Positions 52,423 to 60,987 of a stretch of 64,000 nt of DNA are shown here, one piece after another. A program made the position numbers and the translations under genes. Position 1 is the stretch's first letter. Each line of letters opens with the position of its first letter. Under the pieces are notes generated by a model. The model searched no databases. It had not been told where the DNA came from and saw nothing but the letters and a program-made list of their open reading frames with translations. Origin of the DNA: Bacillus sp. FJAT-29814 (lineage in GTDB: Bacteria > Bacillota > Bacilli > Bacillales > Cytobacillaceae). Where the stretch lies: the NCBI RefSeq assembly GCF_001510715.1, contig NZ_LMTJ01000007.1, positions 1,650 through 65,649 on the forward strand, read 5' to 3'.

Positions 52423-52513
52423 ATTATACATGATTGAAATAATATTTCAACTTAACCTATTACTTTTAAAATTATATTTCAATTAACACCTCCCTTTTGA
52501 AATATAATTTCAC
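52423..52513 (-). promoter_or_regulatory. Operon promoter with three evenly spaced RpiR/MurR-type operators
   Basis: Three copies of TTGAAAT-N3-ATTTCAA occur at 52434-52450 (perfect), 52466-52482 and 52497-52513 (one mismatch each), with centres 32 and 31 bp apart, about three DNA turns. On the minus strand TTGAAA (52450-52445) and TATAAT (52428-52423), 16 nt apart, form the murK-operon promoter, so the first operator covers its -35. MurR at 38160 is the likely ligand-responsive repressor. Confidence 0.7.
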
Positions 52514-52542
52514 CATACTTTGCCAAAATTTAAAATATCATG

Positions 52543-52572
52543 TTGACTAGTCTGTTTTTCATTACCTATAAT
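52543..52572 (+). promoter_or_regulatory. Sigma-A-type promoter of the SpoIID-family gene
   Basis: TTGACT (52543-52548) and TATAAT (52567-52572) are separated by 18 nt. It lies about 120 bp upstream of the start and 30 bp from the nearest operator, facing away from the recycling operon. Confidence 0.6.
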
Positions 52573-52644
52573 TTAGTTGATTCACAAAATACTAGTTTTA
52601 TAGAAGGAGGGTAGAGTGATTTGCGCTTTTATTTTTCAGAAAAC

Positions 52645-52658
52645 AGAAAGCGCTGCCA
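52645..52658 (+). promoter_or_regulatory. Cre-like site in the leader of the SpoIID-family gene
   Basis: AGAAAGCGCTGCCA matches the CcpA consensus TGWAANCGNTNWCA in 12 of 14 positions and lies downstream of the promoter, where a roadblock mode is possible. Confidence 0.35.
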
Positions 52659-52692
52659 AAGAACTTTAAAAATTTAGGAGGGATGGACCATC

Positions 52693-54558
52693 ATGCTATC
52701 AACGCAAACAAGGAAATTCGTTAGTGTAGTATCTATTATATTTATTGTATTCGGTCTTTTCTTTAGTGTCTTACCTAGCGTTTCGACGGTATCTGCCGAG
52801 GTAAAAACAACAACATTTACGGAAAAAATCATGGCCAAGGATACCACTAATTTAACCTTAGAGTTAGAGCTGAAAGGGAAATTAAAACTTGCCGAAGGAT
52901 ATAAGGTAGCACAAAAAGTAGATAACAAGTTATATAAGAAATCCCTTAGAGATGTTAGAGTTGGAGCCGAAAACGTAACTGTTAAGGTGAATGACAACCA
53001 AGAAATCACCAATATCCTGATCGATGGTGTTACTCCTGTTAAAAACATGAGAGTCGGCATCATGACAACCAACTTTGCAACAATGGACCATAATGAAATT
53101 AAATTAAGCTCAGCGGCCGGCCTCAAAATTGTTGACAAGATTGCTGGACAAACCTTTGACGCACCTGCCGGCGAGATTATTACATTTACTTCCACAGTTG
53201 ATTCTGTTTCTGCTGTTAAGCAAGATGGATCTGAATTGTATTCTACAAAGAATAGACTTTACATATCTACCGATGCTTCCAGCAAAATTAAAGTAGATAA
53301 CATTACTAGAGCACAAGGCGTTCCACAATATCGCGGTCTGTTTGAAATCACTTCCGTAAAAGGAAACAAGCTTGAGTTAATTAACGATGTTGATTTTGAA
53401 CAATACTTATACCAAGTTGTTCCAAGTGAAATGCCTGCTTCCTTTGGTCTAAATGCCCTGAAGGCACAATCTGTTGCGGCAAGAACCTATGCGTTAGGTG
53501 ATTACCTTGGCGACCGCTTTGCCAAAGACGGTTATTTCGTATTGGATAGCGTCATGAGCCAGGTATACAACAACTCAGCTGAGAATGCCCTGACAACGCA
53601 AGCTGTGCAAGAAACAGCAGGCCAAATTATGTATGGAAAAGACGGCAGTTTAGTAGATGCTAGATACTATTCAACATCCGGCGGATTCGGCGCTTCCAAG
53701 CATCAGGTTTGGTCAGAAGGAAATGGCGCATTTCCTGGCGTTCCGGTAGATTACCTATTAGCGAAAAGCTATACCTTTGATCCAATCGATCCATCAAAGA
53801 TGCTAGAAATCGACACGCAAAATGAGCAGGAAGTACTTGCTTTTTACAAGAACCTGTCCTATAGAGGCTATGATGACACTTCCCTTTATTTCAGATGGAA
53901 GATCACTCTTTCTAAAACTGAACTGCAAAACACCATCAACAAAAACTTAGCTGCCAGATATGCTGCCGACCCAAAATTCATTTTAACTAAAAATGACGCA
54001 GGTGAATATGTCAGCAAGGCAATTCCAGCAGAGGGTATCGGGGAATTCAGGAACATGTACGTAACCAAGCGCGGTGACGGCGGAAATATTATGGAGCTTG
54101 TTGTTGAAGGTTCCACTGGTACCTATAAGATTTTAAAAGAATACAATATTCGCTTTACCATTCGCCCTAATAAAGCAGATACAGGCAGTGCAAATGACAT
54201 TATTGTCTATCGTGCAGCAGGGGGCAGCACCGACTATACGAATACAGCATTAAAAAATGGTTCGATTCTCAATTCTGCCTTCTTCAGCTTTGAATTCAAT
54301 GACCAAGACGTTGTATTCTACGGCGGCGGAAATGGCCACGGAGTCGGGATGAGCCAATACGGCGCTTCTCAGCTTGGCCTGGCAGGATGGACGTTTGATC
54401 AAATCCTGACTTCCTACTATAAAAATATGGAGCTAGTAGACTCCTCCGTTGTAGGAGCACCAGGTCCAAACGATGAAATTTATACGCATGCTGGAAATCG
54501 GAATAACAATCCGGCTCCTGGAAATGGGAATAACTACGGCTTCTGGAAATGGGAATAA
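52693..54558 (+). CDS. Secreted SpoIID-domain protein, probable lytic transglycosylase
   Basis: The 621-residue protein has a signal peptide (about 1-35), an N-terminal beta-rich region and a SpoIID domain (about 210-600) with the catalytic-Glu motif VVPSEMPASF, LKAQSVAARTYAL and GHGVGMSQYGAS. SpoIID-family enzymes cleave glycan strands to anhydroMurNAc ends. It diverges from the MurR-regulated recycling operon, which encodes AnmK. Three imperfect GN-rich repeats end the protein; the last is out of frame because one unit is 25 rather than 27 bp. AGGAGG lies 11 nt upstream of the ATG. Confidence 0.88.
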   Translation: MLSTQTRKFVSVVSIIFIVFGLFFSVLPSVSTVSAEVKTTTFTEKIMAKDTTNLTLELELKGKLKLAEGYKVAQKVDNKLYKKSLRDVRVGAENVTVKVNDNQEITNILIDGVTPVKNMRVGIMTTNFATMDHNEIKLSSAAGLKIVDKIAGQTFDAPAGEIITFTSTVDSVSAVKQDGSELYSTKNRLYISTDASSKIKVDNITRAQGVPQYRGLFEITSVKGNKLELINDVDFEQYLYQVVPSEMPASFGLNALKAQSVAARTYALGDYLGDRFAKDGYFVLDSVMSQVYNNSAENALTTQAVQETAGQIMYGKDGSLVDARYYSTSGGFGASKHQVWSEGNGAFPGVPVDYLLAKSYTFDPIDPSKMLEIDTQNEQEVLAFYKNLSYRGYDDTSLYFRWKITLSKTELQNTINKNLAARYAADPKFILTKNDAGEYVSKAIPAEGIGEFRNMYVTKRGDGGNIMELVVEGSTGTYKILKEYNIRFTIRPNKADTGSANDIIVYRAAGGSTDYTNTALKNGSILNSAFFSFEFNDQDVVFYGGGNGHGVGMSQYGASQLGLAGWTFDQILTSYYKNMELVDSSVVGAPGPNDEIYTHAGNRNNNPAPGNGNNYGFWKWE

Positions 54559-54568
54559 CCACAGCTAT
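54492..54568 (+). repeat. Frame-shifting tandem repeat at the end of the SpoIID-family gene
   Basis: TGGAAATSGGAATAAC recurs at 54492, 54519 and 54544, so the units are 27 and 25 bp long. The 25-bp unit moves the third copy out of frame and creates the TAA stop. In the alternative frame the Gly/Asn repeat would continue for about 27 codons to a TAG near 54629. Confidence 0.75.
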
Positions 54569-54658
54569 TGGAACAGAAAACAACAACCCGAACTGCTTCC
54601 TCTAGGGAATGGGCCTGTTATTCTACAATAGAAGACGCCAGCTTGACTAAGATTTTTT

Positions 54659-54697
54659 AACGGGTGGGGTCATCAGTTCTGGCCCCCCTGTTTTTTA
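54659..54697 (+). terminator. Terminator of the SpoIID-family gene
   Basis: A stem of ACGGGTGGGG and CCCCCCTGT (imperfect) is followed by TTTTTTATAG. Confidence 0.75.
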
Positions 54698-54732
54698 TAG
54701 TTTTTTAAATATGCGATTCGGAGGAAAAAAGC

Positions 54733-56145
54733 ATGCTTGCCAATCAAGTGAAAGAAAAACTAATCAAAATTGTGACAGCCGAAAACTTTGCCGATTCCAA
54801 AACAGAACGCCTCGTCTACTCATACGATGCCACGCCTAACTATCAATCCCTGCCGGATGCCGTTGTCAGCCCGAGAAACACGAAAGAAGTTTCCGAGATT
54901 GTGAAGCTTTGCAACGCGTACAAAATACCGCTTGTCCCGCGCGGCTCGGGGACCAATCTTTGCGCGGGAACCACCCCGACCAGCGGCGGAATTGTCCTCC
55001 TTTTTAAACATATGAACAGCATCCTCGAGCTGGATGAGGAAAATTTGACGATCACCGTTCAACCCGGTGTCATTACCCTGGATCTCATCAATGCTGTCGA
55101 GGAAAAGGGACTCTTTTATCCTCCTGACCCAAGCTCCATGAAAATCTCCACGATTGGCGGCAACATCAACGAGAACTCCGGGGGCCTGCGCGGCCTCAAA
55201 TATGGGGTTACCCGCGATTATGTTATCGCCCTTGAAGTCGTCCTGCCGAATGGCGATATCATCCGTACCGGCGGAAAGCTGGCCAAGGATGTCGCCGGAT
55301 ACGATTTGACCCGGCTGATGGTGGGATCGGAAGGGACACTCGGGATCATCACGGAAGCGACACTGAAGCTGATTCCAATGCCGGAAGCGCGAAAAACAAT
55401 GCTTGTTCATTATCAAAGCCTCGATGCCGCCGCCAAATCGGTTTCGAAAATTATTGCCAATAAAATCATTCCAGCCACCCTGGAATTCCTCGATCAGCCT
55501 ACGTTGAAGGTGGTCGAGGATTTTGCCCGCATCGGCCTGCCGACAGATGTCGAGGCGGTTCTCCTCATCGAGCAGGACGGCCCTGTCGAGGTAGTAGAAC
55601 GGGATATTGAAAAAATTGCAGAAATTTGCCGCCAGGAACAAGCGGTTTCTGTAAACATCGCGACATCCGAAGCAGAAGCCGATGCGTTACGAACAGCACG
55701 GCGCGCGGCCCTGTCGGCAGTCGCCCGGTTAAAGCCGACAACGATTCTGGAGGATGCAACGGTTCCGCGATCGGAAATTGCCAAAATGGTGATGGCGATT
55801 AATGAAATCACCAAGAAATACCAACTGACGATTTGCACCTTCGGCCACGCCGGCGATGGCAATCTCCACCCTACCTGCGCCACGGATGCCAGGAATCACG
55901 AGGAAATGGAACGAGTGGAACAAGCTTTTGCCGAGATTTTTGAAAAAGCCATCGAATTAGGTGGCACGATTACCGGGGAACACGGGGTCGGCGAGATGAA
56001 AGCTCCTTACCTGGAATGGAAGCTGAAAAAAGAAGGAATTGCGGCCATGAAGGCGATTAAAATGGCGCTTGATCCCAACAACATCATGAATCCAGGCAAA
56101 GTGTTTGCCAAAGAAACAAGAAAACGAGTGGTGGTAGCAAGATGA
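54733..56145 (+). CDS. glcD: Glycolate/lactate oxidase FAD subunit GlcD (YsfC-like)
   Basis: This is a 470-residue FAD-linked oxidase. The PCMH FAD-binding domain (about 35-215) has PLVPRGSGTNLCAGT and GGNINENSGGLRGLKYGVTRDYV, and the C-terminal cap (about 220-455) ends with TICTFGHAGDGNLHP and ITGEHGVGEMKAPYL. With the Fe-S subunit it oxidises glycolate or D-lactate to glyoxylate or pyruvate and passes electrons to the quinone pool. D-lactate released by MurQ is a possible substrate, an inference from proximity. GGAGG precedes the ATG. Confidence 0.93.
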   Translation: MLANQVKEKLIKIVTAENFADSKTERLVYSYDATPNYQSLPDAVVSPRNTKEVSEIVKLCNAYKIPLVPRGSGTNLCAGTTPTSGGIVLLFKHMNSILELDEENLTITVQPGVITLDLINAVEEKGLFYPPDPSSMKISTIGGNINENSGGLRGLKYGVTRDYVIALEVVLPNGDIIRTGGKLAKDVAGYDLTRLMVGSEGTLGIITEATLKLIPMPEARKTMLVHYQSLDAAAKSVSKIIANKIIPATLEFLDQPTLKVVEDFARIGLPTDVEAVLLIEQDGPVEVVERDIEKIAEICRQEQAVSVNIATSEAEADALRTARRAALSAVARLKPTTILEDATVPRSEIAKMVMAINEITKKYQLTICTFGHAGDGNLHPTCATDARNHEEMERVEQAFAEIFEKAIELGGTITGEHGVGEMKAPYLEWKLKKEGIAAMKAIKMALDPNNIMNPGKVFAKETRKRVVVAR

Positions 56146-57479
56146 CAACTGTAGAAGAACAAACAAGGATTCAGGAACAGTTTAAACTGCGAATGGATGA
56201 GGATGAATTATTAAACTGCATGCGCTGTGGCTTCTGTCTGCCATCATGCCCGACCTATATTGAATCAGGCTTCAAAGAATCCCATTCACCCCGCGGCAGA
56301 ATTGCATTAATGAAGGCTGTTGTGGATGGAGTGATCGAACCAGATGAGGACTTTGAACGCTCGCTTGAGCTGTGCCTCGGCTGCCGGGCGTGTGAACCGG
56401 TTTGCCCATCCGGGGTCCGCTATGGGCATTTACTCGAAGAAGCGCGGGACATCATCAATCAAAATAAGAAGCATTCTTTTCCGGCAAGGATTGTTCGAAA
56501 AACCGTGTTTCAAGGGTTATTCCCGCATCAAAACCGGATGAGGAACGCTGTAGGGCTGCTCGGATTTTACCAGCGCTCCGGGTTGCAAACAGCGGCCAGA
56601 AAGATTGGCTTTTTAGGCCTATTGCCTGATCATCTTCTCACAATGGAAAAAGTGCTGCCAAAGGTGCCTTCGATGAGGGAACTGAAAAATCGTCCGGACC
56701 ATCTGCCGGCAATTGGCAAGCAGGTGCACCGGGTTGCGTTTTTCAGCGGCTGTTTAATGGATACGATGTTTTTAAAAACAAACGATGCCACTACAAAACT
56801 TTTGCAGTTAGCCGGCTGCGAGATTGTGATTCCGCCAAGCCAAACCTGCTGCGGCGCCCTGCATGGCCACAGCGGCGAGAAGGCGTCTGCCAAGGAACTC
56901 GCCAAACGGAATATCGCGGCCTTCGAAGACTTGCAGGCTGACTATATCATTACCAACGCCGGGGGCTGCGGCGCATTTTTAATCGAATATGATCATTTGC
57001 TCAAGGACGACCCCGAATGGAGCGATCGGGCCAAGGCCTTCACCGATAAAATAAAGGATATTTCCGAAATACTAGTCGCGGTTGGCTTCCATGAAAAGGT
57101 GAAATTGGCGCTTCCGCAACAGGTCATTACCTATCAGGATTCCTGCCACCTGCGGAATGTGATGAAAACTGCGTCTGCCCCAAGAATCCTGCTTCAATCA
57201 ATTCAAAGTGCGGTATACAAAGAAATGAAGGACGCCGACCGCTGCTGCGGCTCTGCTGGCATCTATAACATCATTGAATCAGAAGCGTCGATGGTCATGC
57301 TTGATTATAAAATGACCCAGGCCAAGGCTACCCATGCCACCACCATCGTCACCGCCAATCCGGGCTGCTTGCTGCAAATGCAGCTCGGAATCGAAAAAGA
57401 CGGATTGAGCTCCAAAATGAGAGGGGTCCATATTGTGGATTTATTAATAGAAGCGGTGAAACATGGAGAGGGTCTTTAA
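56142..57479 (+). CDS. glcF: Glycolate oxidase iron-sulfur subunit GlcF (YsfD-like)
   Basis: The 445-residue protein has two 4Fe-4S motifs near the N-terminus (CMRCGFCLPSCP at about 27-38 and CLGCRACEPVCP at about 78-89) and two CCG domains (CCGALHGHSGE, CCGSAGIYN) that bind a further cofactor. It partners GlcD as electron acceptor. ATGA overlap with glcD shows translational coupling. Confidence 0.93.
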   Translation: MTTVEEQTRIQEQFKLRMDEDELLNCMRCGFCLPSCPTYIESGFKESHSPRGRIALMKAVVDGVIEPDEDFERSLELCLGCRACEPVCPSGVRYGHLLEEARDIINQNKKHSFPARIVRKTVFQGLFPHQNRMRNAVGLLGFYQRSGLQTAARKIGFLGLLPDHLLTMEKVLPKVPSMRELKNRPDHLPAIGKQVHRVAFFSGCLMDTMFLKTNDATTKLLQLAGCEIVIPPSQTCCGALHGHSGEKASAKELAKRNIAAFEDLQADYIITNAGGCGAFLIEYDHLLKDDPEWSDRAKAFTDKIKDISEILVAVGFHEKVKLALPQQVITYQDSCHLRNVMKTASAPRILLQSIQSAVYKEMKDADRCCGSAGIYNIIESEASMVMLDYKMTQAKATHATTIVTANPGCLLQMQLGIEKDGLSSKMRGVHIVDLLIEAVKHGEGL

Positions 57480-57498
57480 GGGGGATCTTACAGCTCTC

Positions 57499-57684
57499 TT
57501 AAATATGAAAAAAGTTTTTAGACATCACCTGATACTTTGCTATATACTCATCCAATTTTTGACTAAGGGCCACTGTTTTTTTGCTGGTTAGCCCTTCCTG
57601 CAAGCCGACATGGATCATTTCTATTTTTAACCTATTAATAATGGTTAATAGTTCCAGATGATTTTCATTATAGATTTGCAGCAT
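57499..57684 (-). CDS. Spo0E-family aspartyl-phosphate phosphatase
   Basis: The 61-residue protein is a two-helix Spo0E/YnzD/YisI-type phosphatase. The second helix carries the family motif SQKLDEYI (41-48), which inserts into the active site of Spo0A~P, and the first helix is NRLKIEMIHVGL. Such proteins dephosphorylate Spo0A~P and delay sporulation. AAAGGAGC precedes the ATG. It diverges from the larger gene at 58019, whose N-terminus is a related Spo0E domain. Confidence 0.9.
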   Translation of the reverse strand: MLQIYNENHLELLTIINRLKIEMIHVGLQEGLTSKKTVALSQKLDEYIAKYQVMSKNFFHI

Positions 57685-58018
57685 GATTGGATTTTGCTCC
57701 TTTAGTAGTATACTTTTACTAATTTAACAAAGTTTAGGAGACAAAGTCAGTGATTTTTACCACAATCTACTTTTAAATTTTAGTAAAATAAATTCTAACC
57801 AAAGGGCTGAGAAACCGCGTCCTCTGCCCTTTAAATATCTCCCCTATTATCTCATGTTTCCACACTTCACACCGCATAAAAACTTTAGCCGAACGCGGTC
57901 TGACTCCATTGTGACACCACTGTGACTTTAATCATATGAAATGAAAATTTTCAGATATATCATGATTCTATAAAACTATCAATCAATAATTAGTTTTATT
58001 GATTTTCCAGCCAGAAAA
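57685..58018. other. Divergent intergenic region between two Spo0E-domain genes
   Basis: About 330 bp. It must hold promoters for both genes, but I found no confident sigma-A or sigma-H match. Visible features are TTTTACTAA / TTAGTAAAA dyads near 57713-57790 and a direct repeat of TTGTGACACCACTGTGAC at about 57910-57927. No 0A box (TGNCGAA) was found. Confidence 0.4.
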
Positions 58019-60268
58019 TTGGAGATTTTAACAGAGATTGAGCATCTGAGGAAGGGAATGATTCTCTTGGGCATGAATAAAGGACTATCTGCGAAAGAGA
58101 CGATCCTGGAAAGCCAAAAGTTGGACCAAGCCTTAAACAAATTGGCCCGTGAAGGGAAAACAGCTAGCGTAGACTTTAATAAAATGAATTCAACTATATA
58201 TAAAGAAGCGTTATTATTAGTGACCAATCTCAATGGAGAGATTATTTACCTAAATGAAAAATGCAGTGCCTCTCTTGGATACGAGATCCATGAACTGGTT
58301 GGTCAGCATACACGTATATTTAAAACTGGACTCCATTCCAAAGATTTTTATCGAGACCTGTGGGAGACCCTTCTCTCAGGGGAAAATTGGCAGGGTGAAA
58401 TCACCGCAAAAAAGAAAGATGGTTCGACTATTTGGAATTTTATGGTGATTTCACCTTTGCTGGATGAACATACCAAACCTTATCAATTCTTAACCATTCG
58501 GTTTGATATAACCGATAAGAAAAATTTAGAAAGGAATATTCTCCTAAAGGAGCGGCAATTACATTCCTTTTTAGAAACTTTGACCCGTACCGATGTAGGC
58601 ACGATTGACCAAGACGGAGGAATTTTATATTTAAGTTCAGCACTCGAAGACATCCTGGATTATAAAGTTTCCGAGGGGCTTGGACTCAGCCTGTACGACT
58701 ATATTGAACCTGCTTCACTGCCTGAATTTAAACAGGCGATTGAAGAACTGAAAAAAACACCAGGGAAAGCGACTTCTATTGAAGTAAGGCTGCAAACGAA
58801 AAATGGTTCTGTCCTTTCATGTGAATTCACAGCAAAGAACTACCTGCAAGACCCAGTCCTTCAGGCGATTGTGTTTAATTATCGGGACATAACGAGACAA
58901 AAACAGTTTGAGCAAGAACTTCAAAAAATTGCTTATTGCGATTTATTAACAGGGGTATGGAACGATCGGCATTTTGAGGAGACCTTAAACACGGAGTTGA
59001 ACCTTGCCACGAACTTGGCCATTATCGTGGCAGATCTCGATGATTTAAAACATATCAATAGTACGTTTGGACGCACAGTCGGGGACCAATTGCTGAAGGA
59101 TGCCGCCATTAGAATCAGCGACGCATTAAAAAATGGTGGCCTTCATCGACTAAATGGAGACCGATTTATTTTTACCATGAAGGACTTTACAGATGAAAAT
59201 GAACTGGCCAAGTCCTTGCATACCCTAGTTTCTGCCGTAAACAATCAACCTTTTACCATAAATGGAACCGAAATTAATCTTAGCGTCAGTATCGGAGCGA
59301 GCGTGTTTCCTGTTTCGGGGGAGAGCAAGGAGGATTTAATAAAAAACGCAGAAATGGCCATGTACCATGGCAAGAAAAATGGGAAAAACCAATATCAAAT
59401 TTATTCTCCTGTAATGAATGCTAACCAATATAGGGATTATATTTTACGAAATGATTCGAAAAAAGCGTTAGCAAGAAATGAATTCCTTGTCCACTTGCAG
59501 CCGCGTATGGATGTGAAGACTGAAAAGATGGTATCGGCCGAAGCATTAATCCGCTGGGACCATCCAAAATGGGGGTTGATCCAGCCGGTTGAATTTATTC
59601 CAATAGCGGAGGAATCAGGATTTATTATCCAAATTGGTGAATGGATGCTTCGAAAAATTTGTGATGATTTAAAAAAATGGGAACAAGCAAAATTACCGAT
59701 AAAAAAAATATCGATCAATTTCTCCACCTTGCTGCTGCACCAGCCAAATTTTGTTGCAACGGTTTGTGACATCTTGAATGAAACAGGAGTTGACCCCTAT
59801 TATCTTGAATTTGAAATTACGGAGTCGGTATTGATTGAAAAGGAAGAACAGGTATTAAACACATTAACGGAGATTAGAAATTTGGGCATATCCATTGCGC
59901 TGGATGATTTTGGAACAGGCTATTCTTCCCTCAATTACTTAAGAAAGATTCCGGCTGATACGATCAAAATAGATAAGAGCTTAATTGACCACATTAACCA
60001 TGACAGGGTGAATTTTGAAATTATTTCTTCCCTGATTTCCCTCTGCCATAAGCTAAACAAAGCGGTTGTGGCTGAAGGAGTGGAAACCAAAGAGCAATTG
60101 GACCTATTACAAGAATTGCAATGTGATGAAATCCAAGGCTATTTATACAGCCGTCCCGTTGCTGAAAAAGAATACATCGAGTTTTTAAAGCAGGATAATG
60201 GAGTCACCGCCCCAGTAAGAAATTTACGGATTATAAAAGGGAACCAACAGGATGTCCCGCCAAGCTGA
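58019..60268 (+). CDS. Spo0E-PAS-PAS-GGDEF-EAL fusion, likely c-di-GMP phosphodiesterase
   Basis: The protein has 749 residues from TTG 58019. Residues 1-45 are a Spo0E domain ([19 protein letters not shown], then SQKLD at 32-36), aligning without gaps to the neighbouring Spo0E protein. Two PAS domains follow (about 60-170 and 180-295). The GGDEF domain (about 305-465) is degenerate, with NGDRF at 379-383, so cyclase activity is unlikely. The EAL domain (about 480-725) keeps EAL (508-510), SINFST, EITES, DDFGTG (629-634) and VAEGVET. No membrane segment. The ribosome binding site is weak at 58019; AGGAAGGG at 58049 might serve a TTG at 58067, which still keeps SQKLD. Confidence 0.9.
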   Translation: MEILTEIEHLRKGMILLGMNKGLSAKETILESQKLDQALNKLAREGKTASVDFNKMNSTIYKEALLLVTNLNGEIIYLNEKCSASLGYEIHELVGQHTRIFKTGLHSKDFYRDLWETLLSGENWQGEITAKKKDGSTIWNFMVISPLLDEHTKPYQFLTIRFDITDKKNLERNILLKERQLHSFLETLTRTDVGTIDQDGGILYLSSALEDILDYKVSEGLGLSLYDYIEPASLPEFKQAIEELKKTPGKATSIEVRLQTKNGSVLSCEFTAKNYLQDPVLQAIVFNYRDITRQKQFEQELQKIAYCDLLTGVWNDRHFEETLNTELNLATNLAIIVADLDDLKHINSTFGRTVGDQLLKDAAIRISDALKNGGLHRLNGDRFIFTMKDFTDENELAKSLHTLVSAVNNQPFTINGTEINLSVSIGASVFPVSGESKEDLIKNAEMAMYHGKKNGKNQYQIYSPVMNANQYRDYILRNDSKKALARNEFLVHLQPRMDVKTEKMVSAEALIRWDHPKWGLIQPVEFIPIAEESGFIIQIGEWMLRKICDDLKKWEQAKLPIKKISINFSTLLLHQPNFVATVCDILNETGVDPYYLEFEITESVLIEKEEQVLNTLTEIRNLGISIALDDFGTGYSSLNYLRKIPADTIKIDKSLIDHINHDRVNFEIISSLISLCHKLNKAVVAEGVETKEQLDLLQELQCDEIQGYLYSRPVAEKEYIEFLKQDNGVTAPVRNLRIIKGNQQDVPPS

Positions 60269-60292
60269 AGTGGGGGTTTGCCCCCCCCCACT
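60268..60292. other. G/C-rich hairpin downstream of the Spo0E-EAL fusion gene
   Basis: AAGTGGGGG and CCCCCACTT arms fold around a short loop directly after the stop codon. No T-tract follows, so it is a weak terminator at best. Confidence 0.5.
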
Positions 60293-60342
60293 TACGCTTC
60301 TCTAATTAATGACAAATATCCCATCAGAATCGTCCCCATGGT

Positions 60343-60987
60343 CTAATGAATGGCATAGGTCACCAGCCCCTTAGCATTGGCATATAACGCCGCTTGGGTT
60401 CGATCTGAAAGGCCCAGTTTAGCGAGGATTTGACTGACATGCTTCTTAACGGTGTATTCAGTAATAAACAGAGTCTGTGAGATTTCCTTATTGGAATGTC
60501 CCTTCCCCAGTTCAATTAACACTTCCTTTTCTTTCGGGGTCAACTGTTCCAGATGTGGATCTTGATTTATCGATCCATTAGATCTCATTACGAGATCTAG
60601 GACGCCAGGGTCATAATATTTCCGGCCTTTTCCGATAATTCGCAATGCATGAATCAGCTCCTCAGGAAATGCTTCTTTTAAAATATAACCATCGACTCCC
60701 GCTTCTTTTGCCTGCTTAAAGTCTTCTTCTTCTACCGAGGAAGTCAGCACCACGAATTTACAAGTGAAGCCTTGCTTTATGGCATTCCTGATTAAATCCA
60801 GGCCCGATTCATTGGCCAAGCGAAGGTCGACTAAAGCCAGATCAGGGTTCACCGAACGGAAAAGTTCCATTGCTTCCTGGTCATTCGTTGCTTCCCCAAG
60901 AATCTCCATTGACTCCTCTAAAGTAAGGATAGAGATTAACCCTTTTCTCACTAAAGGATGGTCATCGATAATCACAACCTTCATCAT
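60343..60987 (-). CDS. NarL/LuxR-family response regulator
   Basis: The 214-residue protein has a receiver domain (about 2-118) with the acidic pair IIDDHPLV, phospho-acceptor Asp in ALVDLRL (about D54) and K in GYILKEAFP, and a LuxR-type HTH (about 148-205; LTPKEKEVLIELGKGHSNKEISQTL, VKKHVSQILAKLG). Start ATG overlaps the sensor kinase stop by 4 bp. The target genes are unknown; the adjacent DUF5305 gene is a candidate. Confidence 0.93.
   Translation of the reverse strand: MMKVVIIDDHPLVRKGLISILTLEESMEILGEATNDQEAMELFRSVNPDLALVDLRLANESGLDLIRNAIKQGFTCKFVVLTSSVEEEDFKQAKEAGVDGYILKEAFPEELIHALRIIGKGRKYYDPGVLDLVMRSNGSINQDPHLEQLTPKEKEVLIELGKGHSNKEISQTLFITEYTVKKHVSQILAKLGLSDRTQAALYANAKGLVTYAIH

Noticed and set aside
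54820-55641. 273-codon frame antisense to glcD
   Set aside because: It overlaps the well-supported glcD completely and its product shows no family features.
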